Shown: positions 6,680-13,368 of the stretch, piece by piece
Position numbering within the stretch: position 1 is the first letter of the stretch
Layout: each line of letters begins with the position of its first letter
Assembly (NCBI GenBank): GCA_002405485.1
Contig: DHLW01000176.1
Coordinates: forward strand, 806-22,637
Direction of reading: 5' to 3'
Length of the DNA stretch: 21,832 nucleotides
From: Phycisphaerales bacterium UBA4658
Lineage (GTDB): Bacteria; Planctomycetota; Phycisphaerae; Phycisphaerales; UBA1924
The notes under the pieces: generated by a model
Databases searched by the model: none
What the model saw: only the letters and a program-made list of their open reading frames with translations
What the model was told of the DNA's origin: nothing
Translations under genes and position numbers: made by a program

Positions 6680-7825
6680 ATGGCCACAGTCTTCGGAATG
6701 CCCGGCCTCGGCTCACCTGATCCTCGACCCGGGGCGGGCGTCAGCGTGGTCCCTGTGCCCGCGGATCTGCGGCTTGCCGCCGCCGCTCGTCTATTGGGCG
6801 AGCAGACCCCCGATCCGCTCGCCGCGGCTCAGCGGTTCCTGGAGTCGGCCCCCGAACTCGGCATCGACCTCGACCGCATGTGGTGCGTCCTGGACACACC
6901 CGCCCGCGGGCGTTCCCCGATCATCCGAAACGTCTGCCTGGCCGTGCTGGGCACCGGACGCACGGCGATGCTGTTTGTCTCCGGCCCAGCCCGGCGCGGT
7001 CTTCGCACCTCTCTGCTCGGCGCCAAGCCCGCCGCCCTCGACCATGCCGAACGCGTCGCCGTGATCCTCCACGCCTGCGAGGGCGTCGCTGGCGGCGTCG
7101 GTTCGGCACCCGGCGCTCGGCTTGCCCAATCGCTCCTGGAACCCAAGGAGTCCGAGGCCGCGAAGGCGTTTATCGATGCGGGATTCATGAAGCTCGGCGA
7201 TCTGGCGTATCTGCGCCGACGACTCCCCAGAACCGGTCCCGGGGCCATGTCTGACGCACCCGCCACGCCGACATGGCCCAGCGGCGTGCGTGTGCGCTCG
7301 CTCAGCGAGCTCTCCAACCAGGGGCACACACCCGCGGAGATCGACTCTTGGCTCTCCACCGCACTGGAACAGTCCTACATCGAGACTCGCGACTGCCCCG
7401 AGTTGTGCGGACTGCGCCAGATCGGGGACGTTCTGGAATCCCATCGGGCAGTGGGAATCCACGACCCGGCGCTGTGGTGGCTGGTCACGCTCCATGATCG
7501 TCCGGTGGGATGCATGCTGTTTGCCGTCTGTCCAGAGCATCAGTCCGTCGAACTCGTCTACCTCGGGCTCGGTCCAGAGATCCGCGGACAGGGTCTGGGG
7601 TCAGCGCTTCTGGACTTCGGCGTCCGACGCGTGCACGCAATGGCCGTTGAACCCGCCGTCGGTGCACTCCCACCTGAACCGGGGCATCCAAGCGTGAGCG
7701 GGAGCGGCGGGCTGACCTGTGCGGTCGACACGCGCAACGCCGCGGCGATGCGACTGTATCGCAAGGCCGGGTTCGAGCGCTTCGCGACTCGCGTGCCGAT
7801 GGTTCGACGTCTTGGAACCTCGTGA
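6680..7825 (+). CDS. GNAT-family N-acetyltransferase, tandem-domain type
   Basis: 381 residues. The C-terminal half (about 200-378) is a clear GNAT domain: RSLSEL start, VELVYLGLGPEIRGQGLGSALL with the acetyl-CoA-binding R/Q-x-x-G-x-G/A motif at 302-308, and the closing segment DTRNAAAMRLYRKAGFERF. The N-terminal half (about 20-180) ends in a parallel closing segment (SEAAKAFIDAGFMKLGDLAYLRR), suggesting a degenerate second GNAT fold lacking a recognisable CoA motif. Mycothiol synthase (MshD) has a similar two-domain plan, but nothing here shows the same substrate. The substrate is unknown and the protein is probably cytoplasmic. ATG 6680 lacks a Shine-Dalgarno. Its stop lies just before the dnaA-proximal gene-free region. 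Confidence 0.85.
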   Translation: MATVFGMPGLGSPDPRPGAGVSVVPVPADLRLAAAARLLGEQTPDPLAAAQRFLESAPELGIDLDRMWCVLDTPARGRSPIIRNVCLAVLGTGRTAMLFVSGPARRGLRTSLLGAKPAALDHAERVAVILHACEGVAGGVGSAPGARLAQSLLEPKESEAAKAFIDAGFMKLGDLAYLRRRLPRTGPGAMSDAPATPTWPSGVRVRSLSELSNQGHTPAEIDSWLSTALEQSYIETRDCPELCGLRQIGDVLESHRAVGIHDPALWWLVTLHDRPVGCMLFAVCPEHQSVELVYLGLGPEIRGQGLGSALLDFGVRRVHAMAVEPAVGALPPEPGHPSVSGSGGLTCAVDTRNAAAMRLYRKAGFERFATRVPMVRRLGTS

Positions 7826-8416
7826 ACCCTCGGCGTTTCCACAAGGCGGGCGGATGAATGCCGCAGGGAGCGAGAGCCCGCCCAAGTTCTCCACAAGCCA
7901 TGCGCATCGGGTTGGTCGTGGTGGGAAAGTTTTTTTTGGCACGCTCAACTGCCTGTTTTTGCCGCACATGCGAGTGCTCTCAAACGCGTTGAGCGCAAAG
8001 ACTGTGTTGAGCAGAGCGTCAGATTGCGATACATTTCTGATCCAGGTCAGGGAGCGACCGACGGTCTGTGTTGTGGGTTGTCCAGCGGATGATTGAGGCC
8101 GAATCGCAGCGATTCGCCACATGTTCGCGGGAGATCGCAGGACACAACCGAGTTGAACGGATTCGGGCAATCGTTCGTGGTCACCGATTGGTGTGGGACC
8201 ACGGACGATGGCAGCGTCCTTCACCCTTCGATTCGTCCCAACCAGCCCCACCGGCTTGGGGATAGACAAATCGATCTTCGCGAGCGAAAGGTGTGACCTG
8301 TGGAGACACGTCACGCTTCGGAGTTGTCCTATGCCCACAATCGCCTTGGACACGATCAAGCGGATGACCGGGGCACGTCGGCTCTCACCGAGAGTCTGAG
8401 TCCCTTGAATCAGCCC
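7826..8416. other. Candidate replication origin (oriC) region upstream of dnaA
   Basis: A 591-bp gene-free stretch directly before dnaA. The plus strand changes from C-rich (left) to G-rich (right) here regardless of gene direction: 6001-6060, inside a minus-strand gene, has 16 G and 28 C, while 13861-13920, also inside a minus-strand gene, has 23 G and 15 C. Such an inversion is expected at a bidirectional origin. Sites resembling the DnaA box TTATCCACA include TTCTCCACA at 7887-7895 (one mismatch), GTTTCCACA at 7835-7843, TTCGCCACA at 8113-8121 and, inverted, TGTGGAGAC at 8299-8307 (two mismatches each). T-tracts at 7930-7937 and 7955-7959 and an AT-richer patch near 8020-8042 could help unwinding. 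Box matches are weak, so the call rests mainly on position and skew. Confidence 0.5.
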
Positions 8417-10024
8417 ATGTCCGGCGCCAAGCCGGGCGAGGATGCTCTCTCGAGAGCGGGGCTCGCCGACGGCGTCGGTCGGCGGGTGCTGGCCCAGCCC
8501 ATGCACCGAGCGGGCAAGTCCGCCGGGCTCGCCGGAGAGTCGGCCTCGCGGATCGCGGCACGTTTGCGGGCCGCGATCGGTCAGGAGCGCTACTCGGCTT
8601 CATTTGAGAACAAGGCGATCCTGCGGGTCGATGACGGGACACTCGAGGTCGCCGCGCCCAACAAGGTGCTGTGCGGGCTGTTGGAGCGGCGTTTCGGGGG
8701 GCTGATCGGGGAGCTGGCAGCCGAAGAGATCGGGCGTCGCGCGGTGCGGTTTGTGGTCGCGCCGGACCTGTTCGGACCGCGAGCCGAGGCGGCGGTCGAG
8801 CAGCGGATTCTGCCGGGATCGGCGGTGGACTTGAAGCCCGGCGCGGTTGCCGGGGCCCGATCCAAGGCAACGCCATCGAGCACGGCGGGCGAGCGGTATC
8901 GACTGGAGACGTTCATCGTCGGCGAGAGCAACCGGCTGGCGTACAACGCCGCGCTGGCGATGGCCGACGCCGGGCCGGAGAGCGCCGGCTACAGCCCGCT
9001 GTTCATCCACGGCCCGTGCGGGGTGGGGAAGTCGCACTTGCTGTGCGGGATCGCGCAGCGGTTCAAGGAGCGGCACCCCGGCTCGTCGGTGCGGGTGACG
9101 GGTGGGGAAGCGTTCGTGAACGAGTACGTCTCGGCGGTGCGCGCCGGGGACGTGGAGAAGTTCCGCAGGGCCTGCCGGCGCGTGGACCTGCTGTGCATCG
9201 ACGACGTGCACTTCCTGACCAACAAGCAGAGCACGCAGGGCGAGTTGCTGCACACGCTCGACGAGTTGCAGCGGGCCGGAGCCCGCATCGTGCTGGCCAG
9301 TGACGAGCACCCGAGGCAGATCAAGCAGTTCTCGGCGGCGCTGGTGTCGCGGTTCATGTCCGGGATGGTCGCCGAGATCGGTGCGCCGGATCCGGAGCTT
9401 CGCGAGAAGTGCGTGCGGATGTTCGCGAAGCTCCGCGGGCTGAGCGTGGACGAGCCGGGGATCAGACTGCTGGTGGAGCGCACCGGGCAGCTCCCCGGGC
9501 AGGATCCGACCTCGGTCCGGGACATCGAGGGGCTGATCACGCGGATCGACGCGCTGCATCGGCTGGTGCCGGAGTATCGCGTCGGCGGGGAGGGCGACTC
9601 GGCAAGCGTCGGCGCACTGGTCGTGGAGCGAGCCCTGGGCGGACCGGGGGGATCGACCGTCACCGACCCCGCCGCGACGCAGAGGCCAAGCCGCCCCGTG
9701 CGGATCGAGGCGATCATCGCGCACACGTCGGCGGCCATGGGCATCGAGACCAACGAGCTCTCGGGCAAGACGCGCCACCCCCGGGTGGTGCTGGCGCGGG
9801 CGATCATCACCCATCTCTCCCGGCAGATGACGACGCTGTCGTATCCCGAGATCGCCCGCGCGATCGGTCGGCCCAATCACTCGACGGTGATCACGGCGTT
9901 CCAGCGCTTTGCCAAGCAGCTCGAGATCGACGAACCCGTGGACGCGCCCGGCGCGCCCGAGGCCAGGACCCTCTCCGTGCTCGTCCGCCAGATCGGGCAG
10001 GCGGTGCAGGCGGGGCGGCGCTAG
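8417..10024 (+). CDS. dnaA: Chromosomal replication initiator protein DnaA
   Basis: 535 residues from ATG 8417. DnaA binds origin boxes and, as an ATP-bound AAA+ oligomer, opens oriC and loads the helicase. The Walker A motif GPCGVGKSH is at about 199-207, Walker B LLCIDDVHF at 258-266, and the AAA+ arginine segment SRFMSGMVAEI near 311-321. Domain IV (about 428-501) ends in the helix-turn-helix signature SYPEIARAIGRPNHSTVITAF. An N-terminal domain-I-like segment covers about 45-105 (AARLRAAIGQERYSASFENKAIL..DDGTLEVAAPNKV). A GTG at 8300 with AAAGG upstream would add 39 residues. Those codons have much weaker G/C preference at the third position than the gene body, so 8417 is preferred. The upstream region is the candidate oriC. 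Confidence 0.96.
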   Translation: MSGAKPGEDALSRAGLADGVGRRVLAQPMHRAGKSAGLAGESASRIAARLRAAIGQERYSASFENKAILRVDDGTLEVAAPNKVLCGLLERRFGGLIGELAAEEIGRRAVRFVVAPDLFGPRAEAAVEQRILPGSAVDLKPGAVAGARSKATPSSTAGERYRLETFIVGESNRLAYNAALAMADAGPESAGYSPLFIHGPCGVGKSHLLCGIAQRFKERHPGSSVRVTGGEAFVNEYVSAVRAGDVEKFRRACRRVDLLCIDDVHFLTNKQSTQGELLHTLDELQRAGARIVLASDEHPRQIKQFSAALVSRFMSGMVAEIGAPDPELREKCVRMFAKLRGLSVDEPGIRLLVERTGQLPGQDPTSVRDIEGLITRIDALHRLVPEYRVGGEGDSASVGALVVERALGGPGGSTVTDPAATQRPSRPVRIEAIIAHTSAAMGIETNELSGKTRHPRVVLARAIITHLSRQMTTLSYPEIARAIGRPNHSTVITAFQRFAKQLEIDEPVDAPGAPEARTLSVLVRQIGQAVQAGRR

Positions 10025-10045
10025 CGCAGGCGGGGCCGAGCGGCG

Positions 10046-10073
10046 CGTCGGCGGCGATCAGCATCCGCCGACG
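10046..10073. terminator. Hairpin between the convergent dnaA and Cys-rich genes
   Basis: A perfect 9-bp inverted repeat (CGTCGGCGG / CCGCCGACG) with a 10-nt loop lies 22 bp after the dnaA stop. The loop contains the stop codon of the minus-strand gene (10058-10060). Its place between convergent genes suggests a bidirectional terminator, but neither side has a T-tract. Confidence 0.45.
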
Positions 10074-11050
10074 AACCAGGCGTTCAGGAAGTCGAAGATG
10101 TTCTGGATGGTCAGGGCTGCGCCGGGCTGGCCGCCAAAGTTGGCCAGCGAGTTCTGGGCAAACCAGGCGTTCAGGAAGTCGAAGATGTCCTGGATGTCGA
10201 TCCCGTCAAGCTTGTTGAAGTCGGCGAGGCAGCACGGCGAAGACCGCGACCCGGAGATGTTGCAGGCCTGCGTGCCGGAGATGAACACGGCCCCGGCCGC
10301 CCCCTGGGGGACGCAGTCGGTCGCGGCCACGCCCGTGGCGCAGGTGCTCCCTCGGCAGCAGACCCCGGGCGGGAGACAGGCGGCGGGGCAGAGCGTGCCC
10401 GGACCGCGCCACTGACCAAAGAGCGTGCAGATGTTCGCGGGCAACAGCGAGCACGCGCCGGTCACCGAACAGCAGGCGCCGAGAGGCATGGGGCAGGAAA
10501 CGCCAACGCAGGTGGTTCCGACGCCTCGGAACGTGCCGCGCCAGGCGATGCACCCCGGCTCGGTGATGCCGGCGGTGCAGACACCCTCGGGCAGGCAGCA
10601 GGCCCCAAGCGGGCAGGAGCCGACGGCGGTGCAGGCCACGGCCTTGTAGAACGTGCCACCAAGAGAGAGACAGTCGCCCTGGTCGAGGTTCAGGCACTGA
10701 TGGCTGCCGGCGTTGCAGCACGCGCCGGTGGGCTGTACGCAGGCCACGTCCGAGCACAGAGAACCGTCCCCGAAATAGACGCCGTCGGCGGCCTTGCAGA
10801 GCGCCAGGGTGGAGATGGTGCATGCCCCGCTGGGATTGCAGCATGCGCCGGTGACGGGATCGCACGCGTTCGGAGTGCACGTGGTGCCCTTGCCGAGGAA
10901 CGCGCCGATGCAGGCGGCCTGGGAACTCAGGGTGCAGATGCCGGCCGGGCCGCAGCAGGCCCCGGACTGCGCGGGACAGCGGGCCGCCATCAGGACCAGC
11001 GGTCCGAGAACCAGGACGAATCGAAGCAGAGACCGCATCTTGGCGACCAT
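10058..11050 (-). CDS. Secreted Cys-rich repeat protein with C-terminal GC-type dockerin-like module
   Basis: 330 residues from the ATG at 11050 (ATG 11038, four residues on, is also possible). Residues 5-29 form a signal peptide (MRSLLRFVLVLGPLVLMAARCPAQS). Six Cys-rich repeats of about 36-42 residues follow, each opening GACC (last one GVCC), with a pattern like GACC-x(2-4)-G-x-C-x(6-8)-C-x(3-5)-G-x-F-x-G-x(2)-T-x-C-x(3-4)-C. The final 58 residues (from PCCLADF) contain two dockerin-like halves (DFNKLDGIDIQDIFDFLNAWF and a second ending IFDFLNAWF) and end VGGC. That terminal Gly-Cys is typical of the GC-type dockerin in Phycisphaerae. The protein is probably exported and disulphide-rich; the partner and function are unknown. 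A larger paralogue lies 74 bp upstream on the same strand, suggesting an operon born by duplication. Confidence 0.85.
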   Translation of the reverse strand: MVAKMRSLLRFVLVLGPLVLMAARCPAQSGACCGPAGICTLSSQAACIGAFLGKGTTCTPNACDPVTGACCNPSGACTISTLALCKAADGVYFGDGSLCSDVACVQPTGACCNAGSHQCLNLDQGDCLSLGGTFYKAVACTAVGSCPLGACCLPEGVCTAGITEPGCIAWRGTFRGVGTTCVGVSCPMPLGACCSVTGACSLLPANICTLFGQWRGPGTLCPAACLPPGVCCRGSTCATGVAATDCVPQGAAGAVFISGTQACNISGSRSSPCCLADFNKLDGIDIQDIFDFLNAWFAQNSLANFGGQPGAALTIQNIFDFLNAWFVGGC

Positions 11051-11124
11051 GCGGTGCGTCTGCTGGTCGGCGGACCTTGGCGCATGAGGTCCACGAGTCC
11101 TCACGCACATCAGGACAGACCGGA

Positions 11125-13077
11125 TCAGCAACCGCCCGCGAACCACGCGTTCAGGAAGGAGAAGATATCTCCAACCTGCGGCGAGGCCACTCCGTCGCCT
11201 GCAAACTTGGCGTAGGGGCTGTTTGCGAACCAGGCGTTGAGATAGGCAAAGACGTCGCCGACGTCGATGCCGCCCAGTTTGTCAAAGTCGGCGAAGCAGC
11301 AGGGCGTGGTGGAACTGGTGCCGCAGGAAGTGGCGGTGGAGAAGACCACTCCGACGCCACTCAAGGGGCTGCAACTTGCCTGGGGGACGCTCTGAGCGCA
11401 GGTGGCTCCTCGGCAGCAGACACCAGCCGTGGGGGCGCACGCACCGGAGCAGGCGCTGAAGGCCCCCTGCCAGGTGCCGCCGAAGAGCTGGCAGACGGCC
11501 TGGGTCACGCTCGTGCAGGAGCCGGTGGTGGTGCAGCAGGCTCCGACGGGCTGGGGGCAGGAGACGCTGCCGCAGGACGAACTGACGCCCTGGAAGGTGC
11601 CGCCCTGGGCGACGCAGGCGGGAGAGCTGAGGTTGGCAACGCAGGCCCCGCTGGGGAGGCAGCAGGCCCCGAGCGGGCAGGTGTTATTGACGGTGCAGGC
11701 GACGCCGGGGATGAAGGATCCCGCAAGCTGGATGCACGTGGACTGCTCAAGGGTGGCGCATCCGCCTGTGCCGGTGCAGCAGGCCCCCGAGGGCTCGGGG
11801 CAGGGGCTTGGGGTGCACGACGACCCGTTTCCCTGGAAGGAGCCGCCGGCACAGGACGCGCTGGTGGTGATGGTGCAGGCCCCCGTGGTGGTGTTGCAGC
11901 AGGCTCCGGTGGGCTGCGGGCAGGGATTCGGAGAGCAGACGGTGTTGTCGCCCTGGTACGTGCCGCCGGCGGCGGTGCAGTTGCTGGTGGTCTGGAGCGT
12001 GCACCCGCCGGTGGAGGCGACGCAGCAGGCGCCCTGGAAGACGCCCGCGCAGACGCTGGCGACGGTGGTGATCTGCTGGAGGACATCTCGGCTGGGTCGG
12101 CAACCGCCAAAGCCGGTGGAGAGATTGCTGAAGCGGGTGAAGCCGGAGGGGCACCCGCCGGCGCAGGCGATGGCCGAGAGCCAGTTGCGCGACAGGAAGG
12201 TGGGCGTGGCGGGGTTGGAGGTGCCGGTGGAGCAGGGCGAGACGGTGGAGCCCTCGGTGCAGAGGAAGGCGTTGTTGCAGAAGCTGACGGTGGAGCAGGC
12301 GGTCGCGCCGGGCTGGTTGTGCCGATCGATCTTGACCACGATGCTCACCAGCCCCGTGCCGCTGGTGCCGTTCACGATCATGCGGTCGACGGGGTCGGCG
12401 GTCGCATCGACGGAGAACTGGACCTTGACGGCGGAGGCGTTGGGCGCGCCCCCCAGGAGGAGGGTGAGGTCATCGCAGGGCTGAACGCCGGTGACGCGCG
12501 GCAGAGAGATGTCGGGGGGAAGGCCGGGATCGACATTCGGATCCGCGCTGGTGACGGTGAACACGAGCGACGAACCGGACTGACCCGGTTCGCCGTCCCA
12601 AACCTCGATGGTGTAGCCCATGTCGACGTTGGCCCCGATGCCGGTGGCCGGGGTGGCGGCGAAGAACTCGACGACCTGCACCTCGATGGGGAAGGCCTCG
12701 TTCTGCGGGGTGCCGGGGTTTGGGTCGGCGATGGCGTAGGTGGATCCGAATCCCTCGCCCTCGACCATGCCGAGCTGCAGGGTGACCTCGGATCCCACGT
12801 TGATGGAGTCGAAGCAGTTGGCCACGGACTGGACCACGGATGGGCATCCGCCCGGGCCGCGCGGGCCGACGGGACGAATCGTGCTCGAGGTGGTGCGTGT
12901 GGTGGGGTTGTAGACGATGCGCTGCGTGGCGAAGGACTCGACGCGCGCGGAGACACTCTTTGCGGCGTCAGCGGCACGAGCGTCGGGGGAGGCGACCGCG
13001 GACCCGAGCGCAGCGCCCACGAGCAGCGCGGCAACGGACAGACCACGACCCGCACAACGACCGTTGAACATGCGCAT
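11125..13077 (-). CDS. Large secreted Cys-rich repeat protein with C-terminal GC-type dockerin-like module
   Basis: 650 residues. The start at 13077 has GGAG seven nt upstream. A signal peptide covers about residues 1-36 (AALLVGAALGSAVASPDARA). Residues about 40-345 form a domain not found in the neighbouring paralogue: a beta-rich segment (SEVTLQLGMVEGEGFGSTYAI, EVQVVEFF, GYTIEVWDGEPGQSGSSLVF, VKVQFSVD) with an all-beta, adhesin-like or jelly-roll look, though I cannot name it. Six Cys-rich repeats follow, opening GACC at about 349, 391, 431, 470 and 512 and GVCC at 552. The dockerin-like module (about 592-650: ADFDKLGGIDVGDVFAYLNAWF, then a second half ending FSFLNAWFAGGC) matches the next gene downstream. 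Cell-surface or extracellular location is inferred; activity is unknown. The shared repeats and tail show common ancestry with that gene. Confidence 0.87.
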   Translation of the reverse strand: MRMFNGRCAGRGLSVAALLVGAALGSAVASPDARAADAAKSVSARVESFATQRIVYNPTTRTTSSTIRPVGPRGPGGCPSVVQSVANCFDSINVGSEVTLQLGMVEGEGFGSTYAIADPNPGTPQNEAFPIEVQVVEFFAATPATGIGANVDMGYTIEVWDGEPGQSGSSLVFTVTSADPNVDPGLPPDISLPRVTGVQPCDDLTLLLGGAPNASAVKVQFSVDATADPVDRMIVNGTSGTGLVSIVVKIDRHNQPGATACSTVSFCNNAFLCTEGSTVSPCSTGTSNPATPTFLSRNWLSAIACAGGCPSGFTRFSNLSTGFGGCRPSRDVLQQITTVASVCAGVFQGACCVASTGGCTLQTTSNCTAAGGTYQGDNTVCSPNPCPQPTGACCNTTTGACTITTSASCAGGSFQGNGSSCTPSPCPEPSGACCTGTGGCATLEQSTCIQLAGSFIPGVACTVNNTCPLGACCLPSGACVANLSSPACVAQGGTFQGVSSSCGSVSCPQPVGACCTTTGSCTSVTQAVCQLFGGTWQGAFSACSGACAPTAGVCCRGATCAQSVPQASCSPLSGVGVVFSTATSCGTSSTTPCCFADFDKLGGIDVGDVFAYLNAWFANSPYAKFAGDGVASPQVGDIFSFLNAWFAGGC

Positions 13078-13140
13078 CTGAGCACTCCGCGACGACGGGC
13101 AACTGGACGGGAAAGGAGCACGCCGGACGTATCGACTCGA

Positions 13141-13193
13141 TCAAACCACGAACGGCAATCGGCAAGTGTGCCTCAAACCCATACGAACGGCAA
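13141..13193. repeat. Two direct repeats upstream of the 650-residue Cys-rich gene
   Basis: TCAAACC plus ACGAACGGCAA occurs at 13141-13158 and again, with three extra bases between the parts, at 13173-13193. The shared ACGAACGGCAA cores start 35 bp apart. They lie 64-116 bp before the minus-strand start at 13077, where regulator-binding repeats would be expected. No clear promoter consensus is visible. Confidence 0.4.
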
Positions 13194-13283
13194 GTCGAAC
13201 AGGTCCGAGGAGCTGGGCAAAGCGGCAAAATGCCCCCGCAACTCGACGCCGCAGATCCCCCAACAGGGCCAGAGCGAGCCGGA

Positions 13284-13316
13284 AGCTGGGCCCGGAGCTG
13301 GGCCCGGAGCTGGGCC
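13284..13316. repeat. 12-bp tandem repeat, 2.75 copies
   Basis: The unit AGCTGGGCCCGG starts at 13284 and 13296, with a partial third copy at 13308-13316. Each full unit carries the GGGCCC palindrome. It lies just beyond the 3' end of zwf, in the 291-bp interval 13078-13368 before the Cys-rich gene. No T-tract makes it a standard terminator. Confidence 0.75.
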
Positions 13317-13368
13317 ATTTCGGGGGGCCTGGGGCTGAATGGCGGGTGCTGCCGCGAGGCCCAGAGAC

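Noticed and set aside
7795..7825. tRNA-like GGTTCGA near 7801
   Set aside because: It is coding sequence of the GNAT C-terminus and lacks a cloverleaf and acceptor stem.
11077..13338. 753-codon plus-strand open frame across the Cys-rich gene
   Set aside because: Gly/Ala-rich translation without domains; the minus frame has a signal peptide, regular repeats and a dockerin tail.
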